Notes under the pieces: generated by a model
The model's database searches: none
Seen by the model: the letters and a program-made list of their open reading frames with translations, nothing else
What the model was told of the DNA's origin: nothing
Shown: piece after piece, positions 43,790-54,676 of the stretch
How positions within the stretch are numbered: position 1 is the first letter of the stretch
How the letters are laid out: the number at the start of each line of letters is the position of its first letter
Assembly (NCBI RefSeq): GCF_015477775.1
Contig: NZ_JADLQO010000002.1
Coordinates: 682,001-746,000, forward strand
DNA: 64,000 nt
DNA from: Nocardia abscessus
GTDB lineage: Bacteria; Actinomycetota; Actinomycetes; Mycobacteriales; Mycobacteriaceae
Direction of reading: 5' to 3'
Position numbers and translations under genes: made by a program

Positions 43790-44572
43790 TCAGTTCGTCT
43801 GGGGATTCTCCGAGTGCACCGGTCCGATCCGGCCGGGCGGCCAGATCTTGAACACGGCCTTGCCCCGGATGTTGTCCACCGGGATGGTGCCCTGCAGTTC
43901 GTCGGTGATGTGCGCGCGGGAATCGGCGGACTGGTTGCGGTTGTCGCCCATCACCCACAGGTGCCCCTCGGGCACCTTCACGGGCTTGAACTCACGTCCG
44001 CCGGTCGAGTTGTAGGGCTGACCCGGCACGTACGGGGCGAGGTAGCGGGCGTACGGCTCGTCCAGCGGCTTGCCGTCCACGATCACCCGGCCCTGCGGGT
44101 CGCAGCACTCCACGGTCTGACCGCCGACCGCGATCACGCGCTTCACCAGATCGTTCTCGTCCGGCGGCACCAGGCCGAAGAAGGAGAAGAAGTTCTGTAC
44201 GCCACGGATGGCGGCATTGTCCGAGCGGATCGACTTGTAGTGGGTGTTCCACGAGGGCGGGCCGACGAACACGACCACGTCACCCGGCTGTGGATCGCTC
44301 CAGTAGTAGCTCAGCTTCTGCACGTAGATGCGGTCGCCGGTGCATCCGGCACATCCGTGCAGGGTGGTTTCCATCGACTCCGACGGAATCACGTACGGCC
44401 GACCGACGAAGGTGACCATCAGTGCGGCGATCACCGCGGCGATCACGATGAGGATCGGCAATTCCTGCCAGAACGGCCGTTGCTTCTTCTTCGCCCGCCG
44501 CTTTGCGCGACCGGCCCGCGTATTCTCGTCGCCCGATTCGGACACCGACACCGACCCACTTTCGTCTGCCAC
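43790..44572 (-). CDS. lepB: Signal peptidase I
   Basis: 260 aa from GTG at 44572. A basic cytoplasmic start and one membrane helix at about 38-57 lead into the catalytic domain; the nucleophile is Ser66 in SESMETTL and the general-base Lys is in DLVKRVIAVGG. MGDNRNQSADSR is box E. It cuts Sec and Tat signal peptides. Order rnhB-lepB-rplS is conserved. Confidence 0.96.
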   Translation of the reverse strand: MADESGSVSVSESGDENTRAGRAKRRAKKKQRPFWQELPILIVIAAVIAALMVTFVGRPYVIPSESMETTLHGCAGCTGDRIYVQKLSYYWSDPQPGDVVVFVGPPSWNTHYKSIRSDNAAIRGVQNFFSFFGLVPPDENDLVKRVIAVGGQTVECCDPQGRVIVDGKPLDEPYARYLAPYVPGQPYNSTGGREFKPVKVPEGHLWVMGDNRNQSADSRAHITDELQGTIPVDNIRGKAVFKIWPPGRIGPVHSENPQTN

Positions 44573-44584
44573 GCCGAACAGATT

Positions 44585-44619
44585 AGCCCGGCAGCGAAAC
44601 CGAGGTCCGATGCCGGGCT
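44585..44619 (-). terminator. terminator after rplS
   Basis: AGCCCGGCA (44585-44593) pairs with TGCCGGGCT (44611-44619) across a 17-nt loop, 31 bp after the rplS stop and before lepB. Confidence 0.6.
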
Positions 44620-44649
44620 GGGGAAAATCTGTTGTGCCGAAAAGCTAAC

Positions 44650-44991
44650 TCAGCGCTTTTCCTTGATCTTGGCGGCCTTGCCGCGCAGATCGCGCAGGTA
44701 GTACAGCTTGGCGCGGCGGACGTCACCGCGGGTCACGACATCGATGTGGTCGATGTTCGGGCTGTGCACCGGGAAGGTGCGCTCCACGCCGACACCGAAC
44801 GACACCTTGCGGACCGTGAAGGTCTCGCGGATGCCACCACCCTGGCGACGGATCACGACGCCCTTGAAGACCTGGATGCGCTCCTTCGAGCCTTCGATGA
44901 CCTTCACGTGCACGTTCAGCGTGTCGCCCGGCCGGAAGTCGGGGACGTCGCTGCGCAGCGACTTCTCGTCGACGAAGTCAAGGGTGTTCAT
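44650..44991 (-). CDS. rplS: 50S ribosomal protein L19
   Basis: 113 aa from ATG at 44991 with AAGGA upstream. [20 protein letters not shown] and [18 protein letters not shown] are typical L19 sequences. In many genomes rplS follows trmD; here an 11-kb accessory block separates them. Confidence 0.97.
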   Translation of the reverse strand: MNTLDFVDEKSLRSDVPDFRPGDTLNVHVKVIEGSKERIQVFKGVVIRRQGGGIRETFTVRKVSFGVGVERTFPVHSPNIDHIDVVTRGDVRRAKLYYLRDLRGKAAKIKEKR

Positions 44992-45170
44992 TTCCATCCT
45001 TATGGTTTCGCGCGAACAGAGGACCCTGGCGGCACTGAACGTGCTCGGCCGGTTCATGCTCCGATCAATGGGGTGCGCCGGGTCGACAATCACCCAGGGC
45101 AACCTGTGCATTGTGCCAGATCGGCGCGCCGCGGAAGAAATCGACCCTGGTGCGGCACGTCCGTGGTCGG

Positions 45171-46322
45171 TCACGCTACGCCCAGCGCGGCACGGTGCAC
45201 GGCCGCCGCGAGCCGCTCGTTCTCCGGCGCGTCGAAACCGAAGGCGGCCCGGCGGCGAGTGTATCCGTAGGCCAACCCGCTGTACGGGTCGGCGAAGCCG
45301 TCGGAACCGGCGGCTCCGGTGTGACCGAAGGCGTCCGCGCCGAGAAACGGGTAGAGCAGGCCCTTGGCTTCGAATCCCACCAGGTAGGGCGCGCGGTCGC
45401 CGCGCACCAGATCCGGGCCGACCGAGTGGATGGTCGTGAACGCCGCGCGGGTCTCCGGGTTCAGCAACGGCCCGCGACCGTCGAGTCCGGAAATCGCCGC
45501 GGCATACATCGCGGCGAGTCCGCGAGCGCTGCCCACACCACCCATCGATGCCGGACCGGCCGCCCGGACGGCTGGGTCGTTCGGCAGGCTCAGCACGTCT
45601 GCGGGGGTGAAACCGTCGGCGTTGAGGTTGTAGGAGACGCCCGCGACACTGCGCGGTCCGGGCCCGGCGGCCGCGAACGCGGCCTCCATCTCCGGCGACG
45701 CCCGCCACGGCAGGATGGGCAGATATCGCTGCTGCGAGGTCGCGGGAAGCCCGAGATACAGGTCCAGGTCGTATGGGGAGCGGACGCGGTCCTCGAACAG
45801 CTCTCGGATCGAGGAGCCGAGGCAGCGGCGCACCACCTCGCCCAGGATCGCGAAGGTCACGAATCCCCCGTAGCCCTGCGCGGCTCCCGGCCGGAAGACC
45901 GGGCGCTGCGCCGCGATCCGCCGCGCGATCCGCCGGTCGTCGGCGAGTTCGGCGACGGTGAAGCCGCCGTCCACGCCGATCACGCCGGACCGGTGGGTGA
46001 GCACCTGCCGCAGGGTGATCGCGGCCTTGCCCGCATCGGCGAACTCCGGCCAGTAGGCCGCGACGGTGCGATCGAGGTCGAGCATGCCGTCCTGCACCAG
46101 CAACGCGACCACCAGGGTGGCGGCGCCCTTGGTCGACGACAGCAGGCCGGTCAGCGTCGCGCCGGACACCTCGGGCCCAGCCCACAGATCGACCACGCGC
46201 TCACCGTGGACGAAGGCGGCGAGCTGCGCACCGGATTCCCCGTTCTCCGCGGCAACCACGGCGGCGAATTCGGCGCGCACCGGCTCGAATCCCGGTGCGA
46301 CGGTTCCCTGGATGTCGCTCAC
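45171..46322 (-). CDS. Serine hydrolase, beta-lactamase class C-like (EstB type)
   Basis: 383 aa from GTG at 46322, overlapping the DoxX-like gene stop by 4 nt. The SxxK motif is SSTK, followed by [11 protein letters not shown], and a Tyr motif fits [10 protein letters not shown]. No signal peptide, so it is probably a cytoplasmic esterase or lactonase rather than an antibiotic beta-lactamase. It resembles the actinobacterial family of LipL- or EstB-like hydrolases. Confidence 0.87.
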   Translation of the reverse strand: MSDIQGTVAPGFEPVRAEFAAVVAAENGESGAQLAAFVHGERVVDLWAGPEVSGATLTGLLSSTKGAATLVVALLVQDGMLDLDRTVAAYWPEFADAGKAAITLRQVLTHRSGVIGVDGGFTVAELADDRRIARRIAAQRPVFRPGAAQGYGGFVTFAILGEVVRRCLGSSIRELFEDRVRSPYDLDLYLGLPATSQQRYLPILPWRASPEMEAAFAAAGPGPRSVAGVSYNLNADGFTPADVLSLPNDPAVRAAGPASMGGVGSARGLAAMYAAAISGLDGRGPLLNPETRAAFTTIHSVGPDLVRGDRAPYLVGFEAKGLLYPFLGADAFGHTGAAGSDGFADPYSGLAYGYTRRRAAFGFDAPENERLAAAVHRAALGVA

Positions 46323-46735
46323 GCCGCCGCCTTCCGATGCACGCGGCGGCGCAGCGCCGCGAGCGGGCCACCGGCTGGCCGCAGCGCCCAGGAGGTCAGG
46401 CTCAGGCCCGTGAATACCAGCGGTGCGATCCAGGTCTTCGGTTCGTCGCCGACTGCGATATGCGAAGCGGCCGCCCCGCCGTAGACGAAGGTCAGCCCGG
46501 CATAGGCCCATTCCTCGGCGCGCGGGTGGCCGGGAACGACGATCGCCGCGACGGCGGCGGCCTTGGCCGCGCCGAGGATCGTCGCGAAGTACATCGGATA
46601 GTCGAGGCGGTCGAAAACCTCTCGGATATAGGGGATCCGCGCGAGATCCCAGTAGGAGCCGACCACCGATTCGGTGAGCAGGATCCCGGTGGCACCCAGA
46701 TACGCGAGGCGCGCGCCGCGGCTGTCGAGATTCAT
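46319..46735 (-). CDS. DoxX-like membrane protein
   Basis: 138 aa from ATG at 46735, with AAGGAAGA about 10 nt upstream. Four membrane helices are predicted (about 9-26, 44-66, 73-93, 95-118), with GATGILLTESVVGSYWDL at the start, a DoxX_2-like protein. It overlaps the hydrolase gene and is divergent from an ECF41 sigma factor gene, whose families are known to sit near DoxX or COE genes. Confidence 0.8.
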   Translation of the reverse strand: MNLDSRGARLAYLGATGILLTESVVGSYWDLARIPYIREVFDRLDYPMYFATILGAAKAAAVAAIVVPGHPRAEEWAYAGLTFVYGGAAASHIAVGDEPKTWIAPLVFTGLSLTSWALRPAGGPLAALRRRVHRKAAA

Positions 46736-46826
46736 GGATTTTCTTCCTTTCCGGCGCACTGCGCGCCTATGCCTTCCTGACGGATGGCGGCGCGGGAAGG
46801 TAACGGATCGCGCTCCCGGACGCGGA

Positions 46827-46853
46827 TGTCACAGTCGCCAGGCCCGTCTCGTC
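46827..46853 (+). promoter_or_regulatory. ECF41-type promoter of the sigma factor gene
   Basis: TGTCACA (46827-46833), a 16-nt spacer and CGTC (46850-46853), 29 bp before the sigma factor GTG. This fits the -35 and -10 elements reported for ECF41 sigma factors, as I recall them. Confidence 0.7.
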
Positions 46854-46882
46854 GTCCCTGTAGACGACGCGGAGGAGAGCAC

Positions 46883-47764
46883 GTGGACGAACGCGACCTG
46901 CTGGCGGACCGATTCGAAGCGCATCGCGCCCACCTGGCGGCGGTGGCCTATCGCATGCTCGGTTCGACGACCGAGGCGGAGGACGCGGTGCAGGAGACCT
47001 GGCTGCGGCTGGCCCGCACCGAGCCTGCGGACATCGGCAATCTCGGCGGTTGGCTGACCACCGCGGTGAGCCGGGTGTGCCTGGACATGCTGCGCGCCCG
47101 GAAGTCCCGTCGCGAAGAGCCGTTCGAGGACCAGCTGCCCGACCCGGTCGTCCACCTGGACCACGACGCCGATCCGGCGGAGCAGGCGGTGCTCGCCGAC
47201 GCGGTCGGCACGGCGTTGCTGGTTGTCCTCGATTCGCTGAATCCGGCCGAGCGGCTCGCGTTCGTCCTGCACGACATGTTCGCCGTGCCGTTCGACCGCA
47301 TCGCCCAGGTGCTGGGCAAGTCACCGGCGGCGGCGAAGATGATCGCCAGCCGCGCGCGCCGCCGGGTCGGCCGGCACGTGCCCAGCCGTTCCCCGGACCT
47401 GCCCCGGCAACGCGGTTTGGTCGAGGCGTTCCTGTCCGCGGCGCGTGGCGGGGACTTCGACGCACTGCTGGCCATTCTCGATCCCGACGTGGTGCTGCGC
47501 GCCGACGCGGGAACCGGCCTGCTGGTGCACACCGGTGCGGCCGCGGTCGCGGGCCTGCTGGACACCTTCCACCGCTACGCCGGCACCTACACGGCGACGC
47601 CCGTGCTGGTGGACGGCCGGGCCGGACTGCTGAACACCTTCGAGGGCGCCCCTCGGTCGATCATGGCGTTCACCACCGCCGGCGATCGGATCATCGCGAT
47701 CGATCTGCTCTCCGATTCCGAGCGTCTCGCCCGCCTGCCGCTGCCCGCGGTGCCGCGTATGTAG
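46883..47764 (+). CDS. sigJ: ECF sigma factor of the ECF41/SigJ type with SnoaL-like C-terminus
   Basis: 293 aa from GTG at 46883 with GGAGGAGA upstream. Sigma region 2 is at about 10-75 (AVAYRMLGSTTEAEDAVQET) and region 4 at about 100-155 (LNPAERLAFVLHDMF, IAQVLGKSPAAAKMIASRARR). Residues 170-293 are a SnoaL-like domain that modulates activity in ECF41 proteins without an anti-sigma factor. The likely targets are its own promoter and the divergent DoxX/hydrolase genes. SigJ is the M. tuberculosis member, named here by type. Confidence 0.88.
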   Translation: MDERDLLADRFEAHRAHLAAVAYRMLGSTTEAEDAVQETWLRLARTEPADIGNLGGWLTTAVSRVCLDMLRARKSRREEPFEDQLPDPVVHLDHDADPAEQAVLADAVGTALLVVLDSLNPAERLAFVLHDMFAVPFDRIAQVLGKSPAAAKMIASRARRRVGRHVPSRSPDLPRQRGLVEAFLSAARGGDFDALLAILDPDVVLRADAGTGLLVHTGAAAVAGLLDTFHRYAGTYTATPVLVDGRAGLLNTFEGAPRSIMAFTTAGDRIIAIDLLSDSERLARLPLPAVPRM

Positions 47765-47859
47765 CGCCGACACCGCGCCGGGTGAGCTTCCGAACGCGGC
47801 GGAGCGCACGGCGCTCGGTCACGTCGGAGGCCGCCAGGACGATGCTCCGCCGGGCCTGG

Positions 47860-48783
47860 TCAGTGGTGGTTCTGCTCGCCGGAGATGGCGTCCTGGGCGG
47901 GCGGTGGGCTGGGCGTATTCAGCGGACCGTGGTCGGAATGCCACAGCGAATGGTGCCGATGCGGCGCGGGCGGAGCGGGGACGACCGTCCGGGTGAGTTC
48001 CGCCTCCGCCGCCGTGCGGACGTGCTCGACGTCCGGTTTCCCCGCGACCAGGTCCTGCACGAAGATCTTCGCGCGAATGACCGGGCGGCGATACCGCCGT
48101 TCCCGGACGATGGCCCGGTACATCAGGCGCCTGCGGTCGCTGTAACGCCAGCGGGCCCAGGGCGCGCCCGGACGGCTGAGGCGCAGCGCACCGACGACCA
48201 GCAGCGGCAGGAAGAACATGCCGAACAGACCGGTCCAGATCTTGCCCTTGGCGATGACGATCGCGGCCAGCCCCAGGTTGATCACGGAGAACACGACGAC
48301 GAAGAAGCGGACCTCGGTGCTCGGATCGTGCCGGAAGTCGTTGATGTCCAGCATCCACAGCGGGTGGAAGCCCAGCAGCAGCAACCCGGTCACCGCGAGC
48401 GCGACGAACACCGCGTCCACCGACGTGCGTCCCTGCTCCTCCCAGTACACGTCGCGCAGATAGAAGATCAGCGCGAATTCGTCGAGGACCAGCGCGGCGC
48501 CCACGCCGAAGGCGGCCGCGAGGATACCGGCCGTGGTCGTATCGGCGCTCTGGTACTGCGTGACCATGCCGATGCCCGAAGCGAGCACCAGGATCACCCC
48601 GAACACCATGTGATGGACGTGGGTGTCACCGGCCCGCAGATTGCCCGGCCACCAGCGCACGCGCGCCCGGATGAGCCGCACGCTCACGCGGATGAACAGG
48701 AACCCGACGATGAACCCGAGGAGAAAGCACAGCAACGGCAGCCGCCCTTGGGCGATCACGTCCTCGTGGAGCCACCGTCGCAT
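47860..48783 (-). CDS. Integral membrane protein, unknown
   Basis: 307 aa from ATG at 48783. About six hydrophobic segments lie between residues 17 and 215 (LLCFLLGFIVGFLFI, MVFGVILVLASGIGM, AGILAAAFGVGAALVL, AVFVALAVTGLLLLG and others), then a 90-residue basic and Pro/His-rich cytoplasmic tail. WEEQGRTSVDAVF and HPLWMLDINDF are conserved-looking loops. I do not recognise the family. Confidence 0.75.
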   Translation of the reverse strand: MRRWLHEDVIAQGRLPLLCFLLGFIVGFLFIRVSVRLIRARVRWWPGNLRAGDTHVHHMVFGVILVLASGIGMVTQYQSADTTTAGILAAAFGVGAALVLDEFALIFYLRDVYWEEQGRTSVDAVFVALAVTGLLLLGFHPLWMLDINDFRHDPSTEVRFFVVVFSVINLGLAAIVIAKGKIWTGLFGMFFLPLLVVGALRLSRPGAPWARWRYSDRRRLMYRAIVRERRYRRPVIRAKIFVQDLVAGKPDVEHVRTAAEAELTRTVVPAPPAPHRHHSLWHSDHGPLNTPSPPPAQDAISGEQNHH

Positions 48784-48810
48784 AGCCGCTACTCCCTCCC
48801 GTGCGCCGAG

Positions 48811-51246
48811 CTACTGGCCGAAGCCCGCCCTGCGCAACGCGTCCGCCATCGCGCCGCTCGGCGCGGGCGCGTTGCGGCGCTGATTGCCGCCGCGGTTCTG
48901 TGCTTGATTGCGGCCTTGGCCCTGCTGCTTGTTCTGGCCATTCTGCCGCTGCCGCTGGTCGCCTCCGCCGGATCGGCCGCCCTGTCCGCCCTGTCCGCCC
49001 TGGCCGCGCTGCCGGTTGTCGCCGCCCTTGGCGGGCGCGCCGGGCTCGTCGTCCAGACGCAGGGTCAGGCCGATGCGCTGGCGGGCCACGTCCACCTCGA
49101 GCACCTTCACCTTGACCACGTCGCCGGACTTCACCACTTCGCGCGGGTCCTTGACGAAGTTGTGCGACATGGCCGAGACGTGCACCAAGCCGTCCTGGTG
49201 CACGCCCACGTCGACGAACGCGCCGAACGCCGCCACGTTCGTCACCACGCCCTCGAGCACCATGCCCGGTTTCAGGTCGGCGACCTTCTCCACGCCCGCG
49301 GCGAACTCGGCGGTCTTGAACTCCGGACGCGGGTCACGGCCCGGCTTCTCCAGCTCGGCGATGATGTCGGTGACGGTGGGGACACCGAAGCGCTCGTCGG
49401 TGAAATCCCCGGCGCGCAGCGAGCGCAGCACCGTGGTGTTGCCGATGACCTCCGCGATCGGACGCCCGGTCGTCTCCAGGATGCGCCGCACCACCGGATA
49501 CGCCTCGGGGTGCACCGCGGAGGTGTCCAGCGGATCGTCGCCGCCGCGGATGCGCAGGAAGCCCGCGCACTGCTCGAACGCCTTCGGGCCCAGGCGCGGC
49601 ACGTCGAGCAACGCGGTCCTGCTGCGGAACGGGCCGTTCTGATCCCGATGCGCCACAATGCTCTCCGCCACCGAGCCCGCGATGCCGGACACCCGGGACA
49701 GCAGCGGCACCGAGGCCGTGTTCACGTCGACGCCGACCGCGTTCACCGCGTCCTCGACCACCGCGCCCAGCGAGCGGGCCAGCAGCGATTCGGACACATC
49801 GTGCTGGTACTGGCCGACGCCGATGGATTTCGGGTCGATCTTCACCAACTCGGCCAGCGGGTCCTGCAGCCGCCGCGCGATCGACACCGCGCCGCGCAGC
49901 GACACGTCCAGGTCGGGCAGCTCCTGCGAGGCGTAGGCCGACGCGGAGTACACCGAGGCGCCCGCCTCGGACACCACGATCTTGGTCGGCTTGTTCTCCG
50001 GAATGCGGGAGATCAGCTCGGCGGCAAGGGCATCGGTCTCGCGCGAGGCGGTGCCGTTGCCGATGGCGATGAGTTCCACGCCGAACCTGGCGACCAGCGC
50101 GCCGAGCACGGCCAGCGACTTCTCGGTCTGGCCCTGCGGTTTGTGCGGATAGATCACCTCGGTGGCGACCACCTTGCCGGTGGCGTCGACCACCGCGACC
50201 TTCACGCCGGTGCGGTATCCGGGGTCCAAGCCCATCGTCGTGCGGGTGCCCGCGGGGGCGGCGAGCAGCAGATCGCGCAGATTCGCGGCGAAGACGTCGA
50301 CCGCGTCCTTCTCCGCCGCCTGCCGCAGCCGCATCCTGGTGTCGATGCCGAGGCTGACCTGCAGCTTGGTCCGCCAGGCCCAGCGCACGGTGTCCAGCAG
50401 CCAGGAGTCGGCGGGCCTGCCCCGGTCGGCGATGCCGAAGCGGGACGCGATGCGGCCCTCGTAGATGGTGCGCTCGCCCGGCTGCGGCTCCTCGGTGTGC
50501 GGTTCGAGGTGCAGCGTGAGCACCTCCTCCTTCTCCCCGCGCAGCAGCGCGAGAATGCGGTGGGAGGGCAGCTTGTCGAACGGCTCGCTGAAGTCGAAGT
50601 AGTCGGCGAACTTGGCGCCCGCCTCCTCCTTGCCCGCTCGCACGGTCGAGGTGACCTGTCCGCGGTTCCACATCAGTTCGCGCAGTTCGCCGACCAGGTC
50701 GGCGTCCTCGGCGAATCGTTCGACCAGGATGGCGCGCGCGCCGTCGAGCTGCTCGGCCGTGTACTGGGCGGGATCGGTGTTCGGGTCCTGGATCAGGGCG
50801 TCGGCCACCGGCTCGTGCCCGGCCTCGCGCGCGATCTGCGCCTTCGTGCGCCGCTTCGGCTTGTACGGCAGGTAGATGTCCTCGAGCCGGGCCTTGGTCT
50901 CGGCGAGCATGATCTGCCCGTGCAGGGCGTCGTCGAGTTTGCCCTGGCCGCGGATCGATTCGATGATGGCGGCGCGGCGCTCGTCGAGCTCGCGCAGGTA
51001 GTGCAGACGCTCGTCGAGCAGGCGCAGCTGCGCGTCGTCCAGCCCGCCGGTGACCTCCTTGCGGTACCGGGCGATGAACGGCACCGTCGAGCCACCGTCG
51101 AGGAGCTCGACGGCGGCGCGCACCTGTGTCTCACGCACCGCGAGTTCCTCGGCGATGCGACGGTTCACGCTGGCTGGGCCCGCGGCGTCGGAGCGTGGCA
51201 CGGCGGGTGTGGACTCTGCACTGGCAGTCTCGGGCGCTGTCGTCAC
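48811..51246 (-). CDS. tex: Tex family transcription accessory protein
   Basis: 811 aa from GTG at 51246; TAGTGT lies 7 nt before it and suggests a leaderless transcript. Domains in order: N-terminal HTH region (about 25-200), YqgF/RNase H-like domain (GLDPGYRTGVKVAVVD), helix-hairpin-helix (LLSRVSGIAGSVAESIVAHR) and an S1 RNA-binding domain at about 650-720 (VLEGVVTNVAAFGAFVDVG). Residues 725-811 are a Gly/Gln/Arg/Asn-rich tail. Tex/Spt6-like proteins bind nucleic acid and affect transcription. Confidence 0.95.
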   Translation of the reverse strand: MTTAPETASAESTPAVPRSDAAGPASVNRRIAEELAVRETQVRAAVELLDGGSTVPFIARYRKEVTGGLDDAQLRLLDERLHYLRELDERRAAIIESIRGQGKLDDALHGQIMLAETKARLEDIYLPYKPKRRTKAQIAREAGHEPVADALIQDPNTDPAQYTAEQLDGARAILVERFAEDADLVGELRELMWNRGQVTSTVRAGKEEAGAKFADYFDFSEPFDKLPSHRILALLRGEKEEVLTLHLEPHTEEPQPGERTIYEGRIASRFGIADRGRPADSWLLDTVRWAWRTKLQVSLGIDTRMRLRQAAEKDAVDVFAANLRDLLLAAPAGTRTTMGLDPGYRTGVKVAVVDATGKVVATEVIYPHKPQGQTEKSLAVLGALVARFGVELIAIGNGTASRETDALAAELISRIPENKPTKIVVSEAGASVYSASAYASQELPDLDVSLRGAVSIARRLQDPLAELVKIDPKSIGVGQYQHDVSESLLARSLGAVVEDAVNAVGVDVNTASVPLLSRVSGIAGSVAESIVAHRDQNGPFRSRTALLDVPRLGPKAFEQCAGFLRIRGGDDPLDTSAVHPEAYPVVRRILETTGRPIAEVIGNTTVLRSLRAGDFTDERFGVPTVTDIIAELEKPGRDPRPEFKTAEFAAGVEKVADLKPGMVLEGVVTNVAAFGAFVDVGVHQDGLVHVSAMSHNFVKDPREVVKSGDVVKVKVLEVDVARQRIGLTLRLDDEPGAPAKGGDNRQRGQGGQGGQGGRSGGGDQRQRQNGQNKQQGQGRNQAQNRGGNQRRNAPAPSGAMADALRRAGFGQ

Positions 51247-51305
51247 GTCCGAGACACTACCGTCGCCGCCTGACAGGCGATCCACACCCAGGTGAACCTC
51301 CTCAC

Positions 51306-52946
51306 TCAGCTGTCGCCGAGGCCGAGCAGCCGCCGCGACAGCTCCCGCATCTCGGCCTTGCGGATCTTGCCGGTGACCGTCATCGGGAACTCCTCGACCA
51401 CGTGCACGTAGCGGGGGATCTTGAAGTGCGCCAGCTTGCCGGTGGCGAACTCGCGCACCGCCGTCGCGTCCAACGGCGTTGTCCCCTGGCGCATCCGGAC
51501 CCAGGCCATCAGCTCCTCGCCGTATTTCGGGTCGGGCACCCCGATCACCTGCGCGTCCAGGATGTCGGGGTGGGTGTAGAGGAATTCCTCGATCTCGCGC
51601 GGGTAGATGTTCTCCCCGCCGCGGATGACCATGTCCTTGATCCGGCCGGTGATGGCCAGATACCCCTCGTCGTCCATCACGCCGATATCGCCGGTGTGCA
51701 TCCAGCGGGCGGCATCGATGACCTCGGCGGTCCTGTCCGGATCGTCCCAGTAGCCGAGCATCACCGAGTAGCCGCGGGTGCACAGTTCGCCCGGTTCGCC
51801 GCGCGGCACCGTGAGACCCGTTGCGGGATCGACGATCTTGACCTCCAGGTGCGGCCCGACCCGGCCGACCGTGGCGGTGCGCCGGTCGACGCCGTCGTCA
51901 CGACGGGTCTGGGTGCTGACCGGAGACGTCTCGGTCATGCCGTAGCAGATGCACACCTCACGCATGCCCATCCGGTCGATCACCCGCTTCATCACCTCCA
52001 CCGGGCATGGCGAGCCCGCCATGATCCCGGTGCGCAGGGTGGACAGCTCGACGGTGGCCGAATCCAGTTCGGCGAGCATGTCGATGAACATCGTGGGCAC
52101 GCCGTAGAGGGAGGTGCAGCGCTCGGCCTCGACCGCCGCCAAGGCCGCTTTCGGGTCGAACGAGGGCGACGGGATCACGATGGCCGCGGCGTGGCTCGTG
52201 CTCGCGAGATTGCCCATGACCATTCCGAAACAGTGATAGAAGGGCGTCGGGACGCAGATGCGGTCCTGTTCGGTGTATCCGCACAGCTCGCCGACGAAGT
52301 AGCCGTTGTTCAGGATGTTGTGGTGGCTGAGCGTGGCGCCCTTCGGGAATCCCGTTGTGCCGGAGGTGTACTGGATGTTGATCGGGTCGTCGGCCGACAG
52401 CCGCGCGGCGAGCGCCACGAGCCGGTCGGCGTCGATTTCGGTGCGAGACAGCTCGTCCCACTCCGGCGTGCCCAGCACGAGCACCTGCGCCAACTCCGGG
52501 CAATTCGGGCGGACCCGCTCGATCATCGCGACGTAGTCCGAGGACTTGAACCGCTCGGCCGCGATGAGCATCCGCACGCCCGCTTGGCGCAGCACGTACT
52601 CCAGTTCGCTGGTGCGGTAGGCCGGGTTGACGGTGACCAGGATCGCGCCGATCTTCGCCGTGGCGTATTGCACGTGCAACCACTCCGCGCAGTTCGGCGC
52701 CCAGATGCCGACCCGGTCTCCCTTGCCGATGCCCTGTCCGGCGAGCCCGCAGGCCAGGGCGTCGACCGCGGCGCCGAGTTCCCGATATGTCCAGCGACGT
52801 CCGGTCGGGCGGTCCACCAACGCTTCTCGCTCCGGGAACGCCGCCACCGCCCGGTCGAGATTGCCGCCGATGGTGTCGCCGAGCAGCGGAAGGTCGGACA
52901 CGCCGGAGGCGTAGCTGGGCACGGGCAGCTGCGCGGACGGCGTCAT
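51306..52946 (-). CDS. Acyl-CoA synthetase (AMP-binding)
   Basis: 546 aa from ATG at 52946, overlapping the upstream synthetase stop (ATGA). AMP-binding motif [20 protein letters not shown] and the [16 protein letters not shown] hinge are intact, with the catalytic Lys in [12 protein letters not shown]. It resembles FadD35-like or fatty-acid-CoA ligases of Mycobacteriales. Substrate is unknown; the pair suggests a carboxylic-acid degradation branch. Confidence 0.92.
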   Translation of the reverse strand: MTPSAQLPVPSYASGVSDLPLLGDTIGGNLDRAVAAFPEREALVDRPTGRRWTYRELGAAVDALACGLAGQGIGKGDRVGIWAPNCAEWLHVQYATAKIGAILVTVNPAYRTSELEYVLRQAGVRMLIAAERFKSSDYVAMIERVRPNCPELAQVLVLGTPEWDELSRTEIDADRLVALAARLSADDPINIQYTSGTTGFPKGATLSHHNILNNGYFVGELCGYTEQDRICVPTPFYHCFGMVMGNLASTSHAAAIVIPSPSFDPKAALAAVEAERCTSLYGVPTMFIDMLAELDSATVELSTLRTGIMAGSPCPVEVMKRVIDRMGMREVCICYGMTETSPVSTQTRRDDGVDRRTATVGRVGPHLEVKIVDPATGLTVPRGEPGELCTRGYSVMLGYWDDPDRTAEVIDAARWMHTGDIGVMDDEGYLAITGRIKDMVIRGGENIYPREIEEFLYTHPDILDAQVIGVPDPKYGEELMAWVRMRQGTTPLDATAVREFATGKLAHFKIPRYVHVVEEFPMTVTGKIRKAEMRELSRRLLGLGDS

Positions 52947-54577
52947 CGGGCACCGCCCTGCCGCAGCACGAACCGCTGCACCTTGCCGCTGGGCGTCTTC
53001 GGCAACTCCGGCACGAAGTGGACCTTGCGCGGATAGGCGTGCGCGGCGAACTTCTTCTTCACCAGGCTCTGCAGCTCGGCTTCCAGGTCGGGGCCGCCCG
53101 CCACGCCCTCGCGCAGCACGACGAACGCCTCGAGCACTTCGCCGCGCAGTTCGTCCGGCATACCCACCACGGCCGCCTCCGCGACCAGCTCGTGCAGCAC
53201 CAGCACGCTTTCCACCTCGAACGGACCGATGCGGTAGCCCGCCATGATGATCACGTCGTCGTCGCGGGAGGAGAAGCGGAAGAAGCCGTCCGCGTCCTGC
53301 GAGCCCGCGTCGCCGGTGAGGTACCAGCGGCCGTCCGCGGTGTAGCGCGCAGCGGTGCGGTCCGGGGCGTCGAGATAGCCGAGGAACCACAGCAGCGGGC
53401 TGTGTTCGGTGTCGATCGCGACCCGGCCCAATTCGCCGGCGGGAGCGACGACGTCGGCGTCGTCGGCGAGCACGGCGCAGGTCCAGCCCGGCAGCGAGCG
53501 GCCCATCGATCCCGCGGGAGTCTCCGTGTCGAGGTCTTCGTGCCAAGCGTTGCAGATGACCATGCCGTGCTCGGTCTGGCCGTAGTGATCGCGCACCGCG
53601 ACGCCCAGGTTCTCGACGGACCAGGCGACGACCTCCGGTGTCAGCGGCTCCCCCGCCGAGGAGGCGCGGCGCAACCGGGAGTGCACGGGTGGCGTGGTGC
53701 TGTCGGCGCGCAGCGCGCGATAGACCGTCGGTGCGGCGGCGAAGTTGGTGACGCCGAAGGTCTCCAGCACCTGCCAGGTCAGCGGGGCGGAGAAGCCCGC
53801 GTGCAGCAGGATGCTGCGGATGCCGGTGGCCAGCGGGGCGAGGATGGCGTAGTAGAGGCCGTAGGCCCAGCCCGGATCGGCGGCGTTCCAGAAGACGTCG
53901 TCGGGCCGGACGTCCAGCGCGAATTCCTGGTACGCGTGGAAGGAGGCGAGTGCGCGCAGCGGAATCGGGACGCCCTTGGGCGTGCCCGTGGTGCCGCTGG
54001 TGAACAGTTGGACGAGCAGTCCGTCGCCGCCCACCGCGACGGGACGAGCGTGCGGGTGGGTGGCCGAATGGGTGTCGAGCAGTTCGGCCATCGCCAGTGC
54101 CCCCTCGGGCGCCTCCGGGCCGGCGACGATCAAGCGCCAGGGTGGGTCCGCGGGCAGATCCGGCCCGGGCGCCAGCTTCGCCGCCTGGTCGGCGTCGGCG
54201 ATGACGACCGAGGCCCGGCTCGCGTTCAACCGCAAAGCGATGGCGGGTGGCGCGAACGCGGTGAACAGCGGAACGTGCACCGCGCCGCGGCGCCAGATGC
54301 CGAGCAGAGCGACCACCAGGTCCGCCGACTTCGCCATCAGCGTCGCGACCCGGTCGCCGGGTTCGACGCCGAGTTCGGCGAGCGCCGCGGCGCAGCGGGC
54401 GGAGCGTTCGCGCAGGTCGCCGTAGGTGAGGTCGGTCGAGGACAGGTCGGCCTCGACGATCGTGAACGCGACCGCGTCGGCCGGGTGCCGATCGCACAGC
54501 AGGTCGGCGGCCGACGCGTCACCGCGGTCGTAACAGTCCAGCAGTTCGCGCACCCGCTGATTCGGATCGGTGCCCAT
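52943..54577 (-). CDS. AMP-dependent acyl-CoA synthetase, medium-chain or acetate type
   Basis: 544 aa from ATG at 54577 with GAGGAGA 7-8 nt upstream. AMP-binding motif [20 protein letters not shown], and hinge [16 protein letters not shown], with the catalytic Lys in [11 protein letters not shown]. These features fit acetyl/propionyl-CoA or medium-chain synthetases. It is translationally coupled to the next synthetase and divergent from a GAF-LuxR regulator, probably its controller. Confidence 0.92.
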   Translation of the reverse strand: MGTDPNQRVRELLDCYDRGDASAADLLCDRHPADAVAFTIVEADLSSTDLTYGDLRERSARCAAALAELGVEPGDRVATLMAKSADLVVALLGIWRRGAVHVPLFTAFAPPAIALRLNASRASVVIADADQAAKLAPGPDLPADPPWRLIVAGPEAPEGALAMAELLDTHSATHPHARPVAVGGDGLLVQLFTSGTTGTPKGVPIPLRALASFHAYQEFALDVRPDDVFWNAADPGWAYGLYYAILAPLATGIRSILLHAGFSAPLTWQVLETFGVTNFAAAPTVYRALRADSTTPPVHSRLRRASSAGEPLTPEVVAWSVENLGVAVRDHYGQTEHGMVICNAWHEDLDTETPAGSMGRSLPGWTCAVLADDADVVAPAGELGRVAIDTEHSPLLWFLGYLDAPDRTAARYTADGRWYLTGDAGSQDADGFFRFSSRDDDVIIMAGYRIGPFEVESVLVLHELVAEAAVVGMPDELRGEVLEAFVVLREGVAGGPDLEAELQSLVKKKFAAHAYPRKVHFVPELPKTPSGKVQRFVLRQGGAR

Positions 54578-54676
54578 CTTCGGTTCTCCTCGTCGTGTGA
54601 TCCAGCGCAACCCGGGTGTGCAATAGGATGTGGGTCACATCGCCCCCTCCACTACCCCCGAAAAGGGGTGAGTCTC

